A stretch of DNA of 5,604 nucleotides, taken from Synechococcales cyanobacterium PMM_0073. GTDB lineage: Bacteria; Cyanobacteriota; Cyanobacteriia; Elainellales; Elainellaceae. A model generated the notes under the pieces. The model searched no databases and had not been told where the DNA came from. It saw nothing but the letters and a program-made list of their open reading frames with translations. Location of the stretch: positions 1-5,604 of the forward strand of contig CASBQH010000436.1 in assembly GCA_949127695.1 (NCBI GenBank), given 5' to 3'. Made by a program: the position numbers and the translations under genes. Positions 1-5,604 of the stretch are shown here, in pieces (the first letter of the stretch is position 1; each line of letters begins with the position of its first letter).

Positions 1-72
1 ACTCCTAGCCCGACTGCTTCTCCTTGCCCTGACGGGAACTGTGATTGCGTAAACTATAAGTGTCTCTGGTAG
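1..72 (+). CDS. Possible C-terminal end of an upstream gene (partial, frame unresolved)
   Basis: Two plus-strand frames are open from the left edge. Frame 1 runs to a TAG at 70-72 and reads as a Thr/Ser/Pro linker followed by a Cys-rich tail containing CPDGNCDC. Frame 2 runs to a TAA at 50-52 and reads as a hydrophobic tail (LLARLLLLALTGTVIA). The third frame closes at once. The Pro/Ser linker plus Cys-rich ending is reminiscent of C-terminal tails on some cyanobacterial secreted proteins, while the Leu-rich ending would suit a terminal membrane helix. Neither can be chosen from so little sequence, and codon use does not decide it. It is also possible that neither is coding. Confidence 0.3.
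   Translation, partial: TPSPTASPCPDGNCDCVNYKCLW
55..60 (+). promoter_or_regulatory. Candidate -10 box ahead of the small membrane-protein gene
   Basis: TATAAG matches the sigma-70 type -10 consensus at five of six positions and would start transcription about 60 bases before the ATG at 128. No good -35 lies at normal spacing; the nearest candidate, CTGACG at 29-34, is 20 bases away. This is a weak call made on the -10 alone. Confidence 0.2.
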
Positions 73-117
73 TGAAACGGCGCTGATAGCTAGAGGCAAA
101 TGCTGGAATCTGCGGTT

Positions 118-122
118 GGGAG
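118..122 (+). promoter_or_regulatory. Ribosome binding site deciding the start at 128
   Basis: GGGAG lies five bases before the ATG at 128, a normal Shine-Dalgarno distance. An in-frame TTG at 116 would add four residues, but it overlaps this site by one base and has no such site of its own, so the ATG at 128 is preferred. Confidence 0.55.
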
Positions 123-127
123 TGCAT

Positions 128-700
128 ATGGGTTTATCTGAGCCATTACTAATTGCGGTTGGCATCGCAGGCGTGATTTTCATGCTCTATGCGTTCAATG
201 CCATGAACCTGCTAAAAGGCTGGACGCGCATTCTGGCAATTAGCAGCACCATGCTAGTGGTTGTGCTGCTGAGCAGTCGCCTATTTAATAGTCGGCCTCT
301 GACACCCAATCTATCTGCCAACTCGTTCTGGGATTGGCTCCCACGTCAGGAGAGCACGATTCAAAATCCGGGACTGGCACAGACGGGCTGGCAAGATCTA
401 CCGATGGGTGTAGTATTTGGAATCTTGCTAGATGCGTTCGATTCTTCTCAGCCGCAGCCTTCAGTGAGTCCGCTGCCTGTTTCGCCGCTGCCGCCCTCGC
501 TCAGCCCAAGCCTTCCGCCCTCGCCCACAGTACCGCCAGCGGTTGCTCCACCGGCTGCAATTCCGCCGACTATCACTCCACCAACCACTGCGCCACCTAC
601 TGTGATCCAGCCAGCCCCGCTGCCCAGCCCTGTTCAGCCCAGCCTTCCACCCAACCCCCAGCCCAGTCCTACTCAGCCGCCAGTTTCTGCCTGGTGGTAG
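128..700 (+). CDS. Small membrane protein with a proline-rich tail, function unknown
   Basis: I do not recognise a family. The 190-residue product has two likely transmembrane helices, at about residues 7-23 and 35-50, separated by a short loop with Lys30 and Arg34. A Trp-containing middle region (WDWLP at 68-72) follows, with a further short hydrophobic stretch at about 92-104. From residue 108 to the end the protein is a low-complexity tail of Pro, Ser, Thr, Ala, Val and Gln; about 33 of 83 residues are proline, many as PP pairs. It ends in SAWW. Such tails are usually extended and disordered, and may span a periplasmic or cell-wall space or bind partners; that is inference. The gene lies 72 bases before thiOG on the same strand and could share its transcript, though nothing links it to thiamin synthesis. 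The intact frame, consistent hydrophobic N-terminus and good ribosome site support a real gene. Confidence 0.7.
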   Translation: MGLSEPLLIAVGIAGVIFMLYAFNAMNLLKGWTRILAISSTMLVVVLLSSRLFNSRPLTPNLSANSFWDWLPRQESTIQNPGLAQTGWQDLPMGVVFGILLDAFDSSQPQPSVSPLPVSPLPPSLSPSLPPSPTVPPAVAPPAAIPPTITPPTTAPPTVIQPAPLPSPVQPSLPPNPQPSPTQPPVSAWW

Positions 701-772
701 GCGGTGGAAGGCCAAGATCATTCAAAATGGAACAGTGCGGGAGAAATCCCCGGATCTCAGAGACTGTGCGGC

Positions 773-2764
773 ATGAATCCAACCAGCGATGTTTTGATCA
801 TAGGCGGCGGCGTGATTGGCTTGGCGACTGCCGTTGAGCTGCGGCTGCGGGGCGCGACGGTGACGGTGCTCAGCCGCGACTTTCAAGCAGCAGCCAGCCA
901 TGCTGCCGCCGGAATGCTGGCTCCACAGGCCGAGGCCATTCCAGATAGCCCAATGCGCGAACTTTGTCTGCGAAGCTTGGCGCTCTATCCCGACTGGGTG
1001 AGCAAGCTGGAAAACCTCAGCGGAACCTCGGCCAATTACTGGGCTTGCGGCATTCTAGCTCCCATGTTTGAGCTGCCCGCTAATCGAACCGGATCAGCCT
1101 CGCGAATTTGGCTGGATCAAGCGGCAATCCAAACGGCTCAGCCCGGACTCAGCCCGGATTTGGTTGGCGGCTGGTGGCTACCCGAAGAAGGGCAGGTAGA
1201 CAACCGGTCTTTGGCTGTCGCTTTGCAACAGGCGGCGCTGAGCTTAGGCATACAGATTCAAGCAGGCGTGACGGTGACGGCAATCCAGCAGCGCGACGGG
1301 CGAGTGACTGCGCTCAAGACTACTGCGGGCGACTGGCAGGCGGGGCACTATCTGCTGGCAGCGGGCGCTTGGTCGCAGAGTATTTTGCCGCTGCCCGTGC
1401 AGCCGCGCAAGGGGCAAATGCTGGGCTTGCAGGCGGCGGGCTTGCAGGCTGAACTGCATCGGGTGCTGTATGGCGAAGAAGTTTATATTGTGCCGCGTCA
1501 GGATGGCCGGATTGTGATTGGAGCGACCAATGAGTCGGTGGGCTTTACGTCGCAGAATACGCCCGCTGGCCTACAAACTTTGCTAAACGCTGCGCTGCGG
1601 CTCTGCCCAATGCTGCGAGATCTGCCGATTCAGGAATGCTGGTGGGGGTTTCGACCTGCCACGCCCGACGAACTGCCGATTCTCGGCTCTAGCCTCTGTG
1701 ATAATCTGACGCTGGCGACGGGACATTACCGCAACGGCATTCTGCTCACGCCCATTACCGCGACGCTGATTGCCGACTTAATCTGGAATCAACAGCCTGA
1801 TCCGCTGCTTCAGCATTTCTCCTGGCAGCGATTCTACGCGCCGACTCAGCTCTCTTTTACGCCACCGACTTTTACGCCACCGACTTTTACGCCACCGACT
1901 TTTACGCCACCGATAATGCTTAAAACGCCGACTCCGCCCGCTCCAACCAACCTGCTGGATATACCCAATGACCCGAAGCCGCTGATCATTGCCGGACGCA
2001 GCTTCCGTTCGCGGCTGATGACGGGCACCGGCAAATATCGCAACTTTGATCAAATGCGGCAGAGCGTGATTGCCAGCGGCTGCGAAATTGTCACGGTGGC
2101 CGTGCGGCGGGTGCAGACGAATGCTCCGGGTCACGAAGGGCTGGCTGAGGCGCTGGACTGGCAAAAAATTTGGATGCTGCCCAACACGGCGGGCTGCAAA
2201 ACGGCGGAAGAAGCGGTGCGGGTGGCGCGGCTGGGGCGCGAAATGGCCAAGCTGCTGGGTCAGGAAGACAACAACTTCGTCAAGCTAGAGGTAATTCCCG
2301 ATGCTAAATACCTGCTGCCCGACCCAATTGGCACCCTAGAAGCCGCCGAACAGCTCGTCAAAGAAGGATTTGCGGTGCTGCCTTACATCAACGCTGACCC
2401 AATTCTGGCCAAGCACCTCGAAGAAGCAGGCTGTGCGACGGTCATGCCGCTGGGTTCGCCAATTGGTTCGGGTCAGGGGATCAAAAATACAGCCAATATT
2501 CAGATCATCATCGAAAATGCGACCGTGCCCGTAGTGGTCGATGCCGGAATTGGCACACCCAGCGAAGCCGCCCAGGCAATGGAAATGGGAGCTGACGCGC
2601 TGCTGATCAACACCGCCATTGCCCAAGCCGAAAACCCGGCGCTGATGGCGCAGGCGATGGGGATGGCTGCATCTGCTGGACGCATGGCCTATCTAGCTGG
2701 ACGCATCCCCGTTAAGTCTGCGGCCAGCGCTAGTTCGCCATTGACGGGCAAGATTACGAGCTAG
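773..2764 (+). CDS. thiOG: Bifunctional glycine oxidase / thiazole synthase (ThiO-ThiG fusion)
   Basis: The 663-residue fusion makes the thiazole half of thiamin in the cytoplasm. The N-terminal ThiO part (about 1-358) is a FAD-dependent glycine oxidase: it has the dinucleotide-binding GGGVIG at 11-16, and FRP (Arg294) and GHYRNG (Arg320) near its end, which correspond in spacing to the substrate-binding arginines of Bacillus glycine oxidase. The C-terminal ThiG part (about 402-663) has GTGKY at 418-422, the VKLEV motif whose Lys504 should form the Schiff base with 1-deoxy-D-xylulose 5-phosphate, and DAGIG at 590-594 in the phosphate-binding region. ThiO supplies the glycine imine that ThiG uses with ThiS thiocarboxylate. 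A repetitive FTPPT linker (362-380) joins the halves. This fusion is known in cyanobacteria. The ATG at 773 is chosen over a GTG at 704 because the conserved ThiO sequence begins within a few residues of it; no strong Shine-Dalgarno site is seen. No TPP riboswitch precedes it. The last 11 bases overlap the convergent cupin gene. Confidence 0.95.
   Translation: MNPTSDVLIIGGGVIGLATAVELRLRGATVTVLSRDFQAAASHAAAGMLAPQAEAIPDSPMRELCLRSLALYPDWVSKLENLSGTSANYWACGILAPMFELPANRTGSASRIWLDQAAIQTAQPGLSPDLVGGWWLPEEGQVDNRSLAVALQQAALSLGIQIQAGVTVTAIQQRDGRVTALKTTAGDWQAGHYLLAAGAWSQSILPLPVQPRKGQMLGLQAAGLQAELHRVLYGEEVYIVPRQDGRIVIGATNESVGFTSQNTPAGLQTLLNAALRLCPMLRDLPIQECWWGFRPATPDELPILGSSLCDNLTLATGHYRNGILLTPITATLIADLIWNQQPDPLLQHFSWQRFYAPTQLSFTPPTFTPPTFTPPTFTPPIMLKTPTPPAPTNLLDIPNDPKPLIIAGRSFRSRLMTGTGKYRNFDQMRQSVIASGCEIVTVAVRRVQTNAPGHEGLAEALDWQKIWMLPNTAGCKTAEEAVRVARLGREMAKLLGQEDNNFVKLEVIPDAKYLLPDPIGTLEAAEQLVKEGFAVLPYINADPILAKHLEEAGCATVMPLGSPIGSGQGIKNTANIQIIIENATVPVVVDAGIGTPSEAAQAMEMGADALLINTAIAQAENPALMAQAMGMAASAGRMAYLAGRIPVKSAASASSPLTGKITS
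1855..1914 (+). repeat. Four-copy 15-base in-frame tandem repeat in thiOG
   Basis: The unit TTTTACGCCACCGAC occurs at 1855-1869, 1870-1884 and 1885-1899, identical each time. A fourth copy at 1900-1914 differs only in its last base (T for C). As the unit is five codons, the frame is kept and it encodes FTPPT three times then FTPP, the linker between ThiO and ThiG. Exact identity at third codon positions suggests recent duplication by slippage, and copy number may vary between strains. Confidence 0.95.
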
Positions 2765-3077
2765 GCGGCTCCAAGGCGAACCAAAATTCGATCTCAGAGG
2801 TGACTTCCTCAAACCGGGCGGCATGAGTGGCTTGGGCTGGAACCTGATACCACTCGCCCACTCGGTAGCGCGTCTCTTGACCATCCACAATCAAAATCAG
2901 CTCGCCTTGTGTAATCACGCCGACATTATCGGTTTCGTGGCGATGTGGCGGGATCACCGTTCCGGCTGGGTAAGAAGCAAACAGCACGTCACAGTCTTTT
3001 GCCGCTAGCTTGAAGGCATCAAACGACCCGCCAAATTTAGGGAGCGCCTGAAGCTGCTTGGGGAAATGGGCTGACAT
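2754..3077 (-). CDS. Small single-domain cupin protein
   Basis: The 107-residue product is one cupin beta-barrel. Cupin motif 1 is visible as G39, HRH at 45-47 and G58; motif 2 as G74, P80 and H85. His45, His47 and His85 are the likely metal ligands. The Glu usually found four or five residues after the second His is not there (Asn51, Val52), although Glu48 and Asp50 are close, so the metal site may be altered. There is no signal peptide or second domain, so it is probably cytoplasmic. Cupins range from dioxygenases and isomerases to sensors, and no substrate can be assigned here. The ATG at 3077 is 11 bases after the ndhB stop, with no space for a promoter or terminator, so it is probably co-transcribed from ndhB. 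Its last 11 bases overlap the 3' end of thiOG on the other strand. Confidence 0.85.
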   Translation of the reverse strand: MSAHFPKQLQALPKFGGSFDAFKLAAKDCDVLFASYPAGTVIPPHRHETDNVGVITQGELILIVDGQETRYRVGEWYQVPAQATHAARFEEVTSEIEFWFALEPPSS

Positions 3078-3088
3078 TTGCCGACTTG

Positions 3089-4702
3089 CTATTTACTCAA
3101 GAATTGTAGCGGGCGGATTGCCTCTACTGGAGTCTTGGTGCTGGCTGCCATTGGCGCGATTGGTTTAGCGGGCTTATTCGCCACCACCGACGAGATCGCA
3201 GGCTGCAAGAAGGCGGTTTGCTCAACCGAGCTGTTGGCCAGATTAAACAGCGGATTGGAAAGAATGCCTGCCACCGTCGTTGTGACCAAGCAAATTACCA
3301 AGCCCACCTGCAAAGGCCGCATTCCGGGCAAGTCCCAGCGCACTTCGGGATAGTTTTTCACCGAATCTGACATCTCTTCGGGTTCTTTAACCACCATCAT
3401 CTTGACGACGCGGATGTAGTAGTAAATCGAGATGACACTGGTAAACAAGCCCACCAGCACCAGTCCGTAGGCTCCCGCCTGCCAACCCGCCCAGAACAGG
3501 TAGATTTTGCCAAAGAAGCCAGCCAGCGGTGGAATCCCGCCCAGCGACAGCAGACAGAGGCTGAGGCAGAGCGTCAGCAAGGGATCTTTCTGGTAGAGGC
3601 CGCTGTATTCGCTGATTTCATCAGTGCCCGTTCGCAGCGTGAACAGAATAATGCAGGCAAAGCCGCCGAAGTTCATGAACAGGTAAATCATCAGGTAGAG
3701 CAACATGCTGGAAAACCCAGCCTCAGTGCCAATGACCAGGCCAATCAGCACGAAGCCCGCCTGAGCAATTGAGCTATAGGCCAACATCCGCTTCATGCTG
3801 GTTTGCGCCAGCGCCACCACGTTGCCCAGCACCATGCTCAAGAGCGCCAAAGCCGTCAGCACAAAATGCCACTGATCCGAAACTGACGGGAAAGCGCTGA
3901 CCAGCAGCCGCGTGGCTAAAGCAAAGCCTGCCGCTTTGGAGCCAACTGATAGAAACGCCACAACCGGCGTGGGCGAACCTTCATAGACATCGGGCGTCCA
4001 TTGGTGAAAGGGCACAGCCGCCAGCTTAAAGGCGATCCCGGCAATCACAAACACCAGCGCAATCACCGCGCCCAGCGAGCCATCGCCCGTCTTGCTGGTA
4101 ATCGCTGCGGTAATCAGCGTCAGTCGCGTTTCGCCGCCGGAAAGTCCGTAGAGCAGCGAGACGCCGTAGAGGAAAATGGCCGCACTCGCCGCGCCAATTA
4201 GCAAATATTTCAGCGCCGCCTCATTGGAGCGGGGGTCGCGCTTCATGTAGCCCGTGAGCAGATAAGACGAAATACTTAAGGTCTCCAGCGAGACGAAGAT
4301 CATGACCAGCTCATTTGCGCCAGAGAGGAACATGCCGCCAATCGTTGCGGTCAGCATAATCACCAGAAACTCAGCCAGCGGCGTGCCGGATTGCTCGACG
4401 TAGCGGACAGCAATCAGCGTGGTTAGCACTGCCGAGAGCGCAATGATCCCCCGGAAGACAATGCTGAGCGCATCACCGTTGTAGGCTCCCAAAAACGAAA
4501 TCGGCTCGGCGTTGCCCCACTGCAAGTAGAGCGCCACGACTGCGGCCAGAAGTCCGGCAATCGTCACGTAGGGCGTCCAGCGAGCCGAGGTGCGACCCAC
4601 GATTAAGTCACCCACCAGCACCACCAGCAGGGTGACAATTACGATCCCTTCAGGCAGGATGACTCCAGTATTGAGCTGAGCAACTAGATCGGCAAAATCC
4701 AT
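3089..4702 (-). CDS. ndhB: NAD(P)H-quinone oxidoreductase subunit 2 (NDH-1 subunit NdhB)
   Basis: NdhB is one of the antiporter-like, proton-translocating membrane subunits of cyanobacterial NDH-1, which takes electrons from reduced ferredoxin to plastoquinone in cyclic electron flow, respiration and CO2 uptake. The 537-residue protein is hydrophobic throughout, with roughly 14 membrane helices. Residues expected in the proton channel are present: Glu140 ([13 protein letters not shown]), Lys226 ([18 protein letters not shown]), Lys256 (SVGSKAAG) and Lys399 (GFFGKIYLF), which line up with the key Glu and Lys residues of E. coli NuoN. The end of the conserved region, [10 protein letters not shown] at 491-500, is followed by 37 Pro/Ala/Ser/Lys-rich residues, so the protein is a little longer than the usual length of about 520. 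The ATG at 4702 leads directly into a typical NdhB N-terminus, without an obvious Shine-Dalgarno site. The gene is divergent from topA, with the cupin gene directly downstream. Confidence 0.96.
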   Translation of the reverse strand: MDFADLVAQLNTGVILPEGIVIVTLLVVLVGDLIVGRTSARWTPYVTIAGLLAAVVALYLQWGNAEPISFLGAYNGDALSIVFRGIIALSAVLTTLIAVRYVEQSGTPLAEFLVIMLTATIGGMFLSGANELVMIFVSLETLSISSYLLTGYMKRDPRSNEAALKYLLIGAASAAIFLYGVSLLYGLSGGETRLTLITAAITSKTGDGSLGAVIALVFVIAGIAFKLAAVPFHQWTPDVYEGSPTPVVAFLSVGSKAAGFALATRLLVSAFPSVSDQWHFVLTALALLSMVLGNVVALAQTSMKRMLAYSSIAQAGFVLIGLVIGTEAGFSSMLLYLMIYLFMNFGGFACIILFTLRTGTDEISEYSGLYQKDPLLTLCLSLCLLSLGGIPPLAGFFGKIYLFWAGWQAGAYGLVLVGLFTSVISIYYYIRVVKMMVVKEPEEMSDSVKNYPEVRWDLPGMRPLQVGLVICLVTTTVAGILSNPLFNLANSSVEQTAFLQPAISSVVANKPAKPIAPMAASTKTPVEAIRPLQFLSK

Positions 4703-4759
4703 AATCGTTTCGCAAAGTTTGGGTGCAGACGGAAGTTTACGGGATTTGAGAATCTCTCT

Positions 4760-4788
4760 ATTAGAGTAAAGGAAGTGGGGGCGATCAG
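4760..4788 (-). promoter_or_regulatory. Candidate ndhB promoter
   Basis: On the minus strand, TCTAAT (4760-4765) matches the -10 consensus at five of six bases and stands 17 bases from CTGATC (4783-4788), which keeps only the TGA core of a -35. Transcription would start about 50 bases before the ndhB ATG. The -10 overlaps the CTCTA-T-TAGAG inverted repeat, which could be an operator. This is weak, sequence-only evidence. Confidence 0.25.
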
Positions 4789-4914
4789 GTGAGGTTTAGT
4801 TGGCGCTTTTCTGAGGATTCAGGCTAGATTGATCATTAGAAAAACCTTCACTGAGTATCATACCGCCTACATCCGGCTAATCTGAGGTCAGTTTAAGCAC
4901 AATTAAGCTGCTAG

Positions 4915-4943
4915 TTTGCATTTCTGCTGATATGAACTATAGA
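4915..4943 (+). promoter_or_regulatory. Candidate distal topA promoter
   Basis: TTTGCA (4915-4920) and TATAGA (4938-4943) are separated by 17 bases, and each matches the sigma-70 consensus at four of six positions. The -10 runs into the TAGATAGG tandem repeat. It would give a leader of about 110 bases before the topA ATG. Confidence 0.25.
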
Positions 4944-4955
4944 TAGGTAGATAGG
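4940..4955. repeat. Tandem TAGATAGG pair
   Basis: Two perfect, adjacent eight-base copies lie at 4940-4947 and 4948-4955, upstream of topA and overlapping the candidate distal -10 box. They could be a protein-binding site or a small slippage duplication; the sequence alone does not tell. Confidence 0.6.
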
Positions 4956-4999
4956 GAGCTTGCGATATCCCTGTTCAGCCAGCCCGACTTTCGGCCTGC

Positions 5000-5026
5000 T
5001 TGACAAAGCGCTTGAATCAATATTCA
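5000..5026 (+). promoter_or_regulatory. Candidate proximal topA promoter
   Basis: A perfect -35 hexamer TTGACA (5000-5005) is followed after 15 bases by TATTCA (5021-5026), a poor -10. The spacing is short. The palindrome AAGCGCTT and the symmetric TTGAATCAA lie between the two boxes, where a repressor could act. It would start transcription about 30 bases before the topA ATG. Confidence 0.3.
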
Positions 5027-5060
5027 CCTGATAAAAGCTGTTCCAGCACGCGATCGACCC

Positions 5061-5604
5061 ATGCCTAGCCTTGTTATCGTCGAATCTCCCACCAAAGCCC
5101 GCACCATCCGCAACTATCTGCCCGCTGGCTATCAGGTTGAAGCCTCAATGGGGCATGTGCGCGACTTACCGCAGTCGGCCAGCGAAATTCCAGCCAACGT
5201 CAAAGGCGAAGACTGGGCCAAAATTGGCGTGAATATTGAGCATGACTTTGAGCCGCTCTATGTGATTCCGCAAGACAAAAAGAAGGTCGTCAAAGCCCTG
5301 AAAGACGCGCTGAAAAATGCTGACGAGCTGCTGCTAGCCACTGACGAAGACCGCGAAGGCGAGAGCATTAGCTGGCATCTGCTGCAAATCCTCAAGCCCA
5401 AAGTGCCGATCAAGCGGATGGTGTTTCACGAGATCACCGAGGAGGCGATTCAGGCGGCGCTGCAAGACTGTCGGGCGGTCGATGAGCATGTGGTGCGCGC
5501 CCAGGAAACCCGCCGCATTTTAGACCGGCTGGTGGGCTACACGCTTTCGCCGCTGCTCTGTAAAAAAATTGCCTGGGGGCTGTCTGCGGGTCGGGTGCAG
5601 TCGG
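5061..5604 (+). CDS. topA: DNA topoisomerase I, N-terminal part (runs off the right edge)
   Basis: Type IA topoisomerase I relaxes negative supercoils by cutting and passing single strands. The 181 residues present cover the Toprim domain and the start of the next one. Visible are IVESPTKA with catalytic Glu8, the metal-binding Toprim motif ATDEDREGE (Asp95, Asp97, Glu99), FHEITEEAI at 122-130, [10 protein letters not shown] at 151-160, and GLSAGRVQS at the window edge. All match bacterial TopA closely. The active-site tyrosine lies beyond the window, so catalytic completeness cannot be judged. The ATG at 5061 is chosen because the family's conserved N-terminus starts right after it; there is no clear Shine-Dalgarno sequence. 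The frame is open to the last base. Confidence 0.95.
   Translation, partial: MPSLVIVESPTKARTIRNYLPAGYQVEASMGHVRDLPQSASEIPANVKGEDWAKIGVNIEHDFEPLYVIPQDKKKVVKALKDALKNADELLLATDEDREGESISWHLLQILKPKVPIKRMVFHEITEEAIQAALQDCRAVDEHVVRAQETRRILDRLVGYTLSPLLCKKIAWGLSAGRVQS

Larger units (their letters stand above)
4703..5060. other. Divergent intergenic region between ndhB and topA
   Basis: This 358-base stretch is richer in A and T than its flanks and holds no convincing gene or RNA. Since both flanking genes read outward, it should carry both their promoters. It contains weak promoter-like pairs (listed separately), a small CTCTA-T-TAGAG inverted repeat at 4756-4766, two TTAAGC copies ten bases apart (4893-4908), a tandem TAGATAGG pair (4940-4955), the palindrome AAGCGCTT (5006-5013) and TTGA-A-TCAA (5012-5020). 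No NtcA-type GTA-N8-TAC site and no stem with a T run was found. Confidence 0.7.

Noticed and set aside
701..772. TPP riboswitch ahead of thiOG
   Set aside because: The gap is only 72 bases and lacks the conserved TPP-aptamer elements; a CTCAGAG stretch is only a superficial resemblance.
704..772. GTG start at 704 for thiOG
   Set aside because: The additional 23 residues do not look like ThiO, and the normal family N-terminus begins at the ATG at 773.
334..837. Plus-strand open frame overlapping the proline-tail gene and the thiOG start
   Set aside because: It is a shadow of the repetitive CC-rich tail, with no recognisable domain, and it overlaps two better-supported genes.
1778..2164. Minus-strand open frame with an Arg/Trp/Lys repeat
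   Set aside because: The repeat is just the reverse strand of the thiOG linker repeat; the frame lies entirely inside thiOG.
3078..3353. Plus-strand open frame starting beside the cupin start
   Set aside because: It lies almost wholly within ndhB on the other strand and shows no family features.
4826..4850. NdhR/CmpR-like TCAATG-N10-ATCAAT site before ndhB
   Set aside because: An ATCAAT occurs on the minus strand but no TCAATG lies ten bases before it.
4855..4870. NtcA-type site GTATCATACCGCCTAC
   Set aside because: The spacing between GTA and TAC is ten bases rather than the eight of the consensus.
5050..5057. HIP1 element (GCGATCGC) near the topA start
   Set aside because: The sequence is GCGATCGA, one base off, and no perfect HIP1 copy was seen in the window.

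Overview
The window looks like cyanobacterial chromosome. Three of its genes are recognisable as cyanobacterial housekeeping types: a fused ThiO-ThiG thiamin enzyme (a fusion known from cyanobacteria such as Synechocystis and Nostoc), NdhB of the photosynthetic NDH-1 complex, and the start of topoisomerase I. Coding regions are fairly GC-rich and several starts lack a clear Shine-Dalgarno sequence, which also fits cyanobacteria. The genus cannot be fixed; a Leptolyngbya-like filamentous species is only a guess. No mobile element, CRISPR array, tRNA or rRNA was seen.

Layout. Bases 1-72 hold what may be the end of an upstream plus-strand gene, with two frames open. A small plus-strand membrane protein with a very proline-rich tail follows (128-700). 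The thiOG gene comes next on the same strand (773-2764). It meets tail-to-tail, with an 11-base overlap, a minus-strand pair: a small cupin gene (2754-3077) lying 11 bases downstream of ndhB (3089-4702). A 358-base spacer (4703-5060) separates ndhB from the divergent topA, which runs off the right edge.

Function. ThiO oxidises glycine to the imine (dehydroglycine) that ThiG combines with 1-deoxy-D-xylulose 5-phosphate and ThiS thiocarboxylate to build the thiazole of thiamin, so the fusion joins two consecutive steps. NdhB is a proton-pumping membrane subunit of the NDH-1 complex in cyclic electron flow, respiration and CO2 uptake. The cupin is probably read through from ndhB, but its role is unknown. 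TopA relaxes negative supercoils. The genes do not form one pathway; this is an ordinary chromosomal neighbourhood. The features most worth a second look are the repeat-built linker in ThiOG with a Met right after it, the convergent gene overlap, the proline-tailed membrane protein, and short direct repeats in the ndhB-topA spacer. I found no convincing undescribed system.
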